The notes under the pieces: generated by a model
The model's input: only the letters and a program-made list of their open reading frames with translations
What the model was told of the DNA's origin: nothing
The model's database searches: none
Assembly (NCBI GenBank): GCA_947459875.1
Contig: CANHFG010000001.1
Location: forward strand, 1-43,623
DNA: 43,623 nucleotides
Source of the DNA: Ignavibacteria bacterium
Lineage (GTDB): Bacteria; Bacteroidota; Ignavibacteria; Kapaibacteriales; Kapaibacteriaceae
Direction of reading: 5' to 3'
Shown here: piece after piece, positions 8,476 to 15,885 of the stretch
Position numbering within the stretch: the stretch's first letter is position 1
Layout: each line of letters opens with the position of its first letter
Program-made: the position numbers and the translations under genes

Positions 8476-10017
8476 TTACTGACCGAGGCTGGATTTGTCT
8501 GCGTCGCGCAGCAAATCACCGAGGGTGACGCCCGGAGATGGCGGTGCAGGCTCGTGACGCGGCTGTGGACGCTCACGGTCGCGGTCACGGTCATTATCAC
8601 GCTGACGTCCGCCGCCCTGCCAGTCATTTGACTGCTGTCCAGCAACCGAGCCATCTTCGTTGCGCATTGCAAGAATGAGGCTCGCGTTTTCTGGGCTGAG
8701 GTCGACCACGACGCAGGCCAGCGTGTCGCCCACGCTGAGCGTGGTCTTGCCACCGCGAGCTCCGGCCATCTTTGAGCGTGGCATGAAGCCATCGAATGTG
8801 TCGCGCACACGAATAACAGCCCCCTGCGTGCTTACGCTTTGCACGGTGCCTTCGACGTCGCTGCCCGAGGGGAGTTCAGTCGAAAGCGTCAGCCATGGAT
8901 TTGGCTGTGTCTGCTTGTAACCCAGAGCGAGCTGGTGCTTTTGTTCGTCGGCGGAAAGGACTTCAACGTCTATCGTCTGGCCTACAGAGACCACTTCTGA
9001 CGGGTGCTTGACGCGGCGCGTCCAGCTCAGCTCGCTGATACGCAGCAAGCCTTCGATCTTCGGGCTGACCTGGACGTAGGCGCCAAAATCAGTGATGCGC
9101 TGAACCGTACCCTGGATGCGCTTGCCGGCCGGATAGGCCTGTTCGACGCCCACCCATGGATCGGCTTCGTGCTCCTTGTGTGAGAGGGCGATTTTCTTCT
9201 TCTCGCGGTCGATCTCGACGATCGTCACCTTCAGCTTGTCGCCCTTGCGCACAACGTCCGATGGGCTTGTCACGCGCGAGCGCGACATCCGTGAGACGTG
9301 CAGCAGGCCTTCGACTCCGCCGATGTTGACAAACGCGCCAAATGCCGTCACCGACGATACCACACCATCGACCACGGCGCCAACGACGACCGTGTTCCAG
9401 AGTTCGTCGAGGAGGATCTCGCGTCGGGAGACCACTGCTGACTTGTGACCGGCATCATCCGATTGCAACTCGTGCACCTTCACGCGCACGGTCTGACCAA
9501 CCAGCTGTTGCAGCTCATCATCCGACACGTTCTTGCGAAGACCAACCTGCGAGGCAGGAAGGAACACGCGCAGTCCCTGGAAGACGCCACGCAAACCACC
9601 CTTGACGCGCTCACCAATGGTGATCTCGAAGATCCCCGCTGCTTGCTTGAACCCCTCAAGCGCCGCAAAAGCCTCATCACGCTGCTTGCGCTCTTCTTCC
9701 TTGCGCTTGCGTTCTTCTTCACGCTTGCGGGCCTGCTCTTCACGCTCCTCAGCGCTCATGGCCGGTGCTGCTTCAGCCGGAGCTTCAGCCGGAGCTTCAG
9801 CCGGAGCTTCAGCCGGAGCTTCAGCCGGAGCTTCAGCCGGAGCTTCTGGAGCTGGTTCCGGCTGCACGTCGACAGCGGGCTCGGCAGCAACCAATTCGTC
9901 TGGTGCTTCTGGTGTAGCTTCCGTTGCCTCAGGGGCAGCGGCTGTTGGTTCTTGGGCGGACTCGCCTGCGGTCAGATCGGTGTTTTCGGCACCGTCAATT
10001 GGCTGTTCGGACATCAT
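8476..10017 (-). CDS. S1 RNA-binding domain protein (ribosomal S1-like, multiple S1 repeats)
   Basis: Repeated S1 signatures GVVSSVTAFGAFVNIGGVEGLLHVS, GTVQRITDFGAYVQVSPKIEGLLRISELSW; acidic/Pro-Ala N-terminus. Confidence 0.9.
   Translation of the reverse strand: MMSEQPIDGAENTDLTAGESAQEPTAAAPEATEATPEAPDELVAAEPAVDVQPEPAPEAPAEAPAEAPAEAPAEAPAEAPAEAAPAMSAEEREEQARKREEERKRKEEERKQRDEAFAALEGFKQAAGIFEITIGERVKGGLRGVFQGLRVFLPASQVGLRKNVSDDELQQLVGQTVRVKVHELQSDDAGHKSAVVSRREILLDELWNTVVVGAVVDGVVSSVTAFGAFVNIGGVEGLLHVSRMSRSRVTSPSDVVRKGDKLKVTIVEIDREKKKIALSHKEHEADPWVGVEQAYPAGKRIQGTVQRITDFGAYVQVSPKIEGLLRISELSWTRRVKHPSEVVSVGQTIDVEVLSADEQKHQLALGYKQTQPNPWLTLSTELPSGSDVEGTVQSVSTQGAVIRVRDTFDGFMPRSKMAGARGGKTTLSVGDTLACVVVDLSPENASLILAMRNEDGSVAGQQSNDWQGGGRQRDNDRDRDRERPQPRHEPAPPSPGVTLGDLLRDADKSSLGQ
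9770..9841. repeat. Six perfect 12-bp repeats (gcttcagccgga) encoding (EAPA)n in the S1-domain protein
   Basis: Direct reading. Confidence 0.95.
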
Positions 10018-10171
10018 TGCACGACAAAAGTGGAAGGGAGATTCAACATCTACTGCTCGCCATGTGGCGATCGCTGTCCCCCGTTACAAGGGGGCCGTAA
10101 AGATACGGCAAATTGGTATTGTCCTGTGAATATCGAAGGCCTCACGGCAACCATTACCGTAGCGTTACATC

Positions 10172-10195
10172 AGGGGGCGGAATGGCTCGCCCCCT
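10172..10195. repeat. Inverted repeat AGGGGGC-N10-GCCCCCT
   Basis: cagggggcggaatggctcgcccccttc. Confidence 0.95.
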
Positions 10196-10223
10196 TCACA
10201 ATGGAAAAACTTGGGCTTGGCAG

Positions 10224-10255
10224 TTTGGGAAAACCGACCTCGTGCCGTAGGTTTG
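10224..10255 (+). promoter_or_regulatory. Bacteroidetes-type promoter TTTG-N20-TAGGTTTG upstream of rpsF
   Basis: TTTG 10224-10227, TAGGTTTG 10248-10255; matches -33 TTTG / -7 TAnnTTTG. Confidence 0.7.
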
Positions 10256-10334
10256 CAGGCTCTGACGAAAACAATTCACCCCTGTCGACGGTCTGGACGC
10301 CGACGACTGCACATCGCAACCACAGGAGTTCCAC

Positions 10335-10721
10335 ATGAGCGATCGTCGCTTGTACGAGGCCACATACATTGTCAATGCCGTTCTGGAAGACAATGACGTT
10401 GAGGCCGTAATCGCCCGCACCACAGCCTTCCTCGAAGAGCACGGTTCGACGATCGTTGAGCTAAACAAGATGGGGCGTCGCCGCTTGGCATACCCGATCA
10501 ACAAGAAGTTCAACGGCTACTACGTGTACGCAGCATTCGAGTCGGCGCCTTCGACCCTTCCACTGCTGGAGAAGTTCTTCTTCCTTGAAGATCAGGTCAT
10601 CCGCCACCTCACCGTTCAGCTTGATCCAAAGCTCCGCGAGTTCCGCAAGGTTCGCGCTGAAGCCCAGGCTGCCCGTGCTGCTGCCATGGCTGAAGCTGCC
10701 AAGACCGGTGCCACCATCTAA
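10335..10721 (+). CDS. rpsF: 30S ribosomal protein S6
   Basis: YEATYIVNAVLEDNDVEAVIARTTAFLEEHG, GRRRLAYPINKKFNGYYVYAAFES. Confidence 0.95.
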   Translation: MSDRRLYEATYIVNAVLEDNDVEAVIARTTAFLEEHGSTIVELNKMGRRRLAYPINKKFNGYYVYAAFESAPSTLPLLEKFFFLEDQVIRHLTVQLDPKLREFRKVRAEAQAARAAAMAEAAKTGATI

Positions 10722-10782
10722 GACCCTTTTCCAGAGACCAAACCTTGTGGCGCAGAGCGCCCTCTGAATTGAAGGAACCGAC

Positions 10783-11229
10783 ATGAAAATCATTCTTCGA
10801 CAAGACGTAGAGAACCTTGGCAACATCGGCGAGATCGTGACCGTCAAGGCAGGCTTTGCCCGCAACTACCTGATCCCGAATCAGCTGGCGTATTTCGCCA
10901 CGGACGGTGCCATCCGTGCACTGGAGACAGAGAAAAAGCAGTACGAAGCGCGCATGGCCAAGGTCCGCCAGGAATCTGAGGCAACAGCAGCGCAGCTGTC
11001 CGAGCTGCAGATCACGATCTCCATGCCTGTTGGCGAAGAGGGCCGTCTCTTCGGTTCGGTCACCGCACCGATGATCGCCCAGGAACTTGAGCTTCGTGGC
11101 TTCCGCGTCGACAAGCGCAACATCACCATCGACGAGCCGATCAAGACGCTTGGCATCTTCGATGTGAAGGTCAAGCTCATGACCGATGTCGTGGCACCGC
11201 TCAAGGTTTGGGTCATCGCCCAAGACTAA
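10783..11229 (+). CDS. rplI: 50S ribosomal protein L9
   Basis: MKIILRQDVENLGNIGEIVTVKAGFARNYLIPNQLA. Confidence 0.96.
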   Translation: MKIILRQDVENLGNIGEIVTVKAGFARNYLIPNQLAYFATDGAIRALETEKKQYEARMAKVRQESEATAAQLSELQITISMPVGEEGRLFGSVTAPMIAQELELRGFRVDKRNITIDEPIKTLGIFDVKVKLMTDVVAPLKVWVIAQD

Positions 11230-11256
11230 CACCGAATCCATTGCAGATCAAACAAG

Positions 11257-11285
11257 GCCTGTCCGAACTATCGGACGGGCTTTTT
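11257..11285 (+). terminator. Intrinsic terminator after rplI
   Basis: gcctgtccga-acta-tcggacgggc-ttttt. Confidence 0.9.
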
Positions 11286-11298
11286 CGTTTACGGGCCC

Positions 11299-12177
11299 AT
11301 GAGCAACATCCTTATCGTCGGTGGTTCGGGCTTTCTAGGCCGCCGTATCGCCTCTGCCGCCATCGAGCGCGGTCATTCCGTTACCGTAGTTTCCCGGGGT
11401 CGACCATCGATTGCAGGATGCAGTGTCGTCGGGTATGACGCACTGGAAACGGCCGTGCAATCGGTTGACGTGGTCATCAACCTTGCCGGCGAAAATGTTG
11501 GTGCACGCCGATGGAGCGCCCGCGTTCGCCAGGCGATCCTGTCGAGTCGGGTGGACATAACCAAGCGCATTGCCGAGGCCATTCGGCGATCACCCTCCAA
11601 GCCTGCGCTCATCAACGCTTCTGCCGTCGGTTTTTATGGCGACACCTACGTGCCATCGAACGAGGGCATGGGCGCTGGTCAGACGTTTCTTGCCGACGTG
11701 ACGCGTCAGTGGGAAGATGCGGCCATGAGCGCCAGCGACGTCGCGCGCGTGGTGTGTCTGCGCATTGGTGTTGTGCTCGATCCTCACGACGGGGCACTAG
11801 CAAAGCTGCTCCTACCGATGCGGCTCTTTGTAGGGGGCGTACTCGGCAGCGGACGTCAGATGCTCCCGTGGGTACACCGCGACGACGTGGTAGAGGCCTT
11901 CCTTTGGGCGGCAACAGAGCCCACGGCTGCTGGATCCTATAACGTTGTGTCGCCCCATTGTGTGAGCATGCGCGAGTTCACCAAGACGCTTGGAGCCTGC
12001 ATCGGGCGTCCTACGTTGTTCCCCGTACCCGGAGGGCTTCTGCGGCTGCTTCTCGGCAAGCAGGCCGACGTGGTTCTTCACAGCCATTACATCGTTCCTA
12101 TGCGGCTTCCTGGTACATCCTTCCGCTTCCGGTATCCGCATCTGAAGGGGGCGCTAGAGAACCTCCTTGGCAGGTAA
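11299..12177 (+). CDS. TIGR01777/SDR39U1-family NAD(P)-dependent epimerase
   Basis: GGSGFLGRRIA, NLAGENVGARRWSARVRQAILSSRV, GFYGD, LPWVHRDDVVEAFLWA. Confidence 0.9.
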   Translation: MSNILIVGGSGFLGRRIASAAIERGHSVTVVSRGRPSIAGCSVVGYDALETAVQSVDVVINLAGENVGARRWSARVRQAILSSRVDITKRIAEAIRRSPSKPALINASAVGFYGDTYVPSNEGMGAGQTFLADVTRQWEDAAMSASDVARVVCLRIGVVLDPHDGALAKLLLPMRLFVGGVLGSGRQMLPWVHRDDVVEAFLWAATEPTAAGSYNVVSPHCVSMREFTKTLGACIGRPTLFPVPGGLLRLLLGKQADVVLHSHYIVPMRLPGTSFRFRYPHLKGALENLLGR

Positions 12178-12230
12178 GCAACGGACGCACCTGCTTAACG
12201 TCGGGTTCACGTCGGGTCAGATGAATTGGT

Positions 12231-12238
12231 TAGTTTTG
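12231..12238 (+). promoter_or_regulatory. Putative -7 element TAGTTTTG
   Basis: ggttagttttgtgg upstream of the E2 gene; identical GGTTAGTTTTG also upstream of the amidase gene. Confidence 0.4.
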
Positions 12239-12293
12239 TGGCCCAAGAACCGAATAAAAACAGCTGAACGAACATTACGCCAAGGTCGAATCC

Positions 12294-14021
12294 ATGAGCA
12301 TTGAAGTCGTGATGCCCAAAATGGGCGAGTCCATCCAGGAAGGCAAGATCCTCCGCTGGGTCAAGAACGTTGGTGACAAGGTCGAGCGCGACGAAGTCAT
12401 CCTCGAGATCTCCACGGATAAGGTCGACACTGAAGTGCCGTCACCGGCCGCAGGTGTGATCAGTCAGATCCTCTTTCAGGAAGGGGACACCGTGGAGGTT
12501 GGCAAGGTGATCTGCATTCTCGGCGACAGCGTGGGCGCTTCTGCTCCTGCTCCGGTCGCTGCAGCACCAGCGCCTGCTCCTGCCGCTCCGGCACCTGCTC
12601 CCGCGGCCGCTCCGGCTCCTGCTCCAGCAGCCGCTCCGGCCCCGGCACCTGTCTCAGGCGGCGCGACGGTAGACGTCGTGATGCCGAAGATGGGCGAGTC
12701 GATCCAGGAGGGCAAGGTCCTTCGCTGGGTCAAGAAGCCCGGCGACAAGGTCGAGCGCGACGAAGTGCTTCTGGAGATCTCCACCGACAAGGTCGACACG
12801 GAAGTTCCATCGCCATCGGCTGGAACGCTCCTGGAAGTCCTGGCCGCCGAGGGTGATGTGGTTGAAGTTGGCAAGGTGATCGCTCGTCTTTCGAGCGGTG
12901 CGGCCGCTGCGGCAAGCGCACCGGCACCGGCCCCATCCGTCGCAGCACCGGCACCGGTTGCTGCTGCTCCGGTGCCAGCTTCTGTGCCAGCCCCAGCCCC
13001 AGCTCCGGCAAACGGCGTAGTGAACATCGCCGCCGCCGCCACGTCGAGTGTGCCGCGTCAGAGCGGCTCGCGGTTCTACTCGCCCCTTGTTCGCAGCATA
13101 GCCGCTGTCGAAGGTGTCACGGTACAGGAACTCGACAGCATCTCGGGATCTGGTATTGAAGGACGCGTAACCAAGGCAGACATCATGGGCTACCTGGCAC
13201 GCCGCACGCCGGGCGCAGCTCCCGCCGTGGCCCCGGCGCCCGCGTCAGCTCCGTCGGCAGCACCGGTGGCTGTGGACGCATTCCCGACGTTGAATATCCC
13301 AGCCGGCGCCGACACAGAGATCATCCCGATGGACCGCGTTCGCCAGCTGATCGCCGAGCACATGGTCCGCTCAAAGCACACCTCCCCACACGTTACTTCC
13401 ATCGCAGAGGCAGATGTGACGGGCATCGTGAAGCTGCGTGACAAAATGAAGGACGCTTTCGGTGCGCGCGAAGGATTCAAGTTGACGTACAATCCGTTCT
13501 TCGGCTATGCTGTCTGCGAAGGCGTCAAGGCCTTTCCGCGCATCAATGTGAGCGTCGACGGGAAGAACATCATTCAGCACCGCCGCGTCAACCTCGGGAT
13601 GGCCACGGCCCTGCCCGACGGAAACCTGATCGTGCCGGTGATCAAGGGTGCTGAGAACCTGAACGTTACGGGCGTTGCCCGCATGATGAATGACCTGGCC
13701 AATAAGGCTCGGACGAAGAAGCTTACCCCGGACGACATCGCCGGTGGCACGATCACGGTGACGAACGTAGGCTCTTTTGGGTCGCTCTTCGGCACGCCGG
13801 TTATCAACCAGCCACAGACGGCCATCGTGGGCATCGGCGCGATCCAGAAGCGCCCGGTCGTGCGCGAGCTTGATGGCGAAGACGTGGTCGTCGTGCGCAG
13901 CATGGTGTACCTGTCGATCACCTACGATCACCGCGTTATCGACGGTGCACTGGCCACGCAAGCACTCGCCGCAATGGTCCGCGCTCTTGAGAGCATCAAC
14001 GAGGGTAATACGGCGCTCTAG
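12294..14021 (+). CDS. Dihydrolipoamide acyltransferase (2-oxo acid dehydrogenase E2) with two lipoyl domains
   Basis: Two EISTDKVDTEVPSP lipoyl motifs, Ala-Pro linkers, E3-binding domain, C-terminal SITYDHRVIDGALA. Confidence 0.93.
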   Translation: MSIEVVMPKMGESIQEGKILRWVKNVGDKVERDEVILEISTDKVDTEVPSPAAGVISQILFQEGDTVEVGKVICILGDSVGASAPAPVAAAPAPAPAAPAPAPAAAPAPAPAAAPAPAPVSGGATVDVVMPKMGESIQEGKVLRWVKKPGDKVERDEVLLEISTDKVDTEVPSPSAGTLLEVLAAEGDVVEVGKVIARLSSGAAAAASAPAPAPSVAAPAPVAAAPVPASVPAPAPAPANGVVNIAAAATSSVPRQSGSRFYSPLVRSIAAVEGVTVQELDSISGSGIEGRVTKADIMGYLARRTPGAAPAVAPAPASAPSAAPVAVDAFPTLNIPAGADTEIIPMDRVRQLIAEHMVRSKHTSPHVTSIAEADVTGIVKLRDKMKDAFGAREGFKLTYNPFFGYAVCEGVKAFPRINVSVDGKNIIQHRRVNLGMATALPDGNLIVPVIKGAENLNVTGVARMMNDLANKARTKKLTPDDIAGGTITVTNVGSFGSLFGTPVINQPQTAIVGIGAIQKRPVVRELDGEDVVVVRSMVYLSITYDHRVIDGALATQALAAMVRALESINEGNTAL

Positions 14022-14141
14022 AATTACGGAATTACGGAATTACGGAAGTACGGAAGTACGGAAGTACGGAAGTACGGAAGTACGGAAGTACGGAAGTACG
14101 GAAGTACGGAAGTACGGAAGTACGGAAGTACGGAAGTACGG
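14022..14141. repeat. Octamer tandem array: 3x AATTACGG + 12x AAGTACGG
   Basis: Direct reading, starts immediately after the TAG stop of the E2 gene. Confidence 0.97.
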
Positions 14142-14170
14142 GAAAATGGAATGACCGATTACCAGGTGTG

Positions 14171-14638
14171 TCATCGGTCATTGTCCCGCTCCAACATCAC
14201 CGTCACCGGACCATCGTTGACGAGGTGAACCTGCATCATGGCACCAAAGACCCCGGTGGCGATCGTCACGGGGGTTTTTTCTTGAATGATGCGATCCTGC
14301 ATGGTCTTGACAAGTGCGTCGAAGAGGGGGCGTGCCACATCGCCCCCTGCTGCGCGGATAAACGACGGACGGGTACCTTTTGACAGGTCACCGTAGAGGG
14401 TGAACTGTGAAACAAGCAGGACGCCGCCGCCGACGTCGCTGATCGAGCGGTTCATCTTCCCCTCGGCATCGGGAAAGACTCTTAATGACAGGATCTTCTC
14501 GGCGATCCAGCGACATTGCTCTACCGTGTCTGTGTGGGTGATGCCGATAAGTGCTACCAGACCCGTGCCGATGGAGCCGACGGTTGTTTCGTCGACGCTG
14601 ACATGTGCCGAGGTGACACGTTGGATAAGTGCGCGCAT
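14171..14638 (-). CDS. dtd: D-aminoacyl-tRNA deacylase
   Basis: MRALIQRVTSAHVSVDETTVGSIGTGLVALIGI, LLVSQFTLYGDLSKGTRPSF, VHLVNDGPVTVMLE. Confidence 0.95.
   Translation of the reverse strand: MRALIQRVTSAHVSVDETTVGSIGTGLVALIGITHTDTVEQCRWIAEKILSLRVFPDAEGKMNRSISDVGGGVLLVSQFTLYGDLSKGTRPSFIRAAGGDVARPLFDALVKTMQDRIIQEKTPVTIATGVFGAMMQVHLVNDGPVTVMLERDNDR
14250..14280 (+). terminator. Terminator-like hairpin plus T-tract on the + strand, inside dtd
   Basis: accccggtg-gcgatcgt-cacgggggt-ttttt, 8/9 paired; would act on E2 readthrough. Confidence 0.4.
14325..14348. repeat. Inverted repeat AGGGGGC-N10-GCCCCCT inside dtd
   Basis: agggggcgtgccacatcgccccct. Confidence 0.95.
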
Positions 14639-14729
14639 GATGCCGGAGATGTTGTTCGAAACCTTTATCCGAAATTAGCGGTCGAAACCCGGCACGTCAT
14701 CACGTCAATAACGGAGGAGCACATCAATC

Positions 14730-15206
14730 ATGCGAGTTATCCTGAGCATCATCGCGCTGGTTGCCATTGTCGGCAGCGCTATCCCGGCATCAGCGCAGGG
14801 GACCGATAAGCCCCGTTCTGCGGTCAGAGGTATCAGTTATGGGGCAGGCGTTAGCGCCGGAGAGCGCCTCACGCTGGATGCGGCCATGAAGGCAAAGTCG
14901 TTCGGCAAGAGTATCCGCGTGACCGGCACTGTGACCGAGGTTTGCAAGGTCAAGGGCTGCTGGATGATGCTGCGCGATGCCTCCAGTCTTGTGCGCGTGA
15001 CGTTCAAGGACTACGGCTTTTTCATGCCCATGGACCTTGTCGGTAAGACGGTCGCTCTCGAAGGCGTACTGTCGGTGGAGACGCTCACCGAGGCCGAGGC
15101 TCGACATTACGCTGAAGATGCCGGAAAGTCCAAGAAGGAGATCGCCAAGATCGTGGGCGACAAAAACGAATACTCATTTGAAGCAACAGGAGTTGTGGTC
15201 CTATGA
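14730..15206 (+). CDS. DUF4920 domain secreted protein
   Basis: Signal peptide; VTGTVTEVCKVKGCWMMLRD pattern. Confidence 0.75.
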   Translation: MRVILSIIALVAIVGSAIPASAQGTDKPRSAVRGISYGAGVSAGERLTLDAAMKAKSFGKSIRVTGTVTEVCKVKGCWMMLRDASSLVRVTFKDYGFFMPMDLVGKTVALEGVLSVETLTEAEARHYAEDAGKSKKEIAKIVGDKNEYSFEATGVVVL

Positions 15207-15877
15207 TCTTCACCATTGAACATGCCCCAGTGTATGCCTCTCTGCGCGTTAACCTCGATCAGGGAGAGCGTTTCCGCGCTGAGCCCGGCGCACTGCTGTC
15301 GATGACGCCATCGATCGAACTCGAGTCGGCCATGGCCGGAAAAGGGTTCCTCGGATCGATCAAGGCCGCCGTTGGCGGCGAGTCGATCTTCGCCTCGATC
15401 TACACAGCCGTCCATGGTGCTGGAGAACTGATCCTTGCGCCGAGTCAGCCCGGAGATATTGCGCGTATCGACCTGGAGAATCAGACCCTGCTCGCCTTTG
15501 GCGGTGCCTACCTTGCCGGTGCGGCAGACCTTCAGCTGAGTGCCCGCGGGTCTCTTAAATCCATGATCGCCGGCTCGGACCTCTTCCTGTCGGTGATCTC
15601 CGGCAGCGGCCCAGTGTTTTTGAGCAGCTTCGGAGCATTTTACAGCCGGACTCTCGGCGTGGGCGAGCCGTATGTGGTTGATACCGGTCACATTGTGGCC
15701 TTTACCGACGGCATGCACTACTCGATCAAGACCGCTTCGCGCGGGCTTTTCAGTTCAGTCGCCACCGGTGAGGGACTGGTCTGCATGTTCACGGGTCCGG
15801 GCACAATCTGGATGCAGTCCCGCAACGTGCGTGCCTTTGCCAACTCCATCGTGCCTTTCCTGCCCACAGGCGGCTGA
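15203..15877 (+). CDS. AIM24/TIGR00266 family protein
   Basis: GALLSMTPSIELES, LAPSQPGDIARIDLEN, DTGHIVAFTDGMHYSIK; ATGA overlap with upstream gene. Confidence 0.85.
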   Translation: MIFTIEHAPVYASLRVNLDQGERFRAEPGALLSMTPSIELESAMAGKGFLGSIKAAVGGESIFASIYTAVHGAGELILAPSQPGDIARIDLENQTLLAFGGAYLAGAADLQLSARGSLKSMIAGSDLFLSVISGSGPVFLSSFGAFYSRTLGVGEPYVVDTGHIVAFTDGMHYSIKTASRGLFSSVATGEGLVCMFTGPGTIWMQSRNVRAFANSIVPFLPTGG

Positions 15878-15885
15878 ACAGCCCC

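Noticed and set aside
9445-10338. 297-aa and overlapping 198-aa + strand ORFs with SFSRSFSR / AGASAGAS repeats
   Set aside because: Antisense translations of the 12-bp EAPA-coding repeats in the S1-domain gene.
12540-13020. GC-rich Ala-Pro repetitive DNA in the E2 gene
   Set aside because: Typical flexible lipoyl-domain linkers; not a separate repeat element.
13777-14154. ORF with YGSTEVRK repeats
   Set aside because: Out-of-frame reading of the E2 gene running into the octamer DNA array; a by-product of the tandem repeat.
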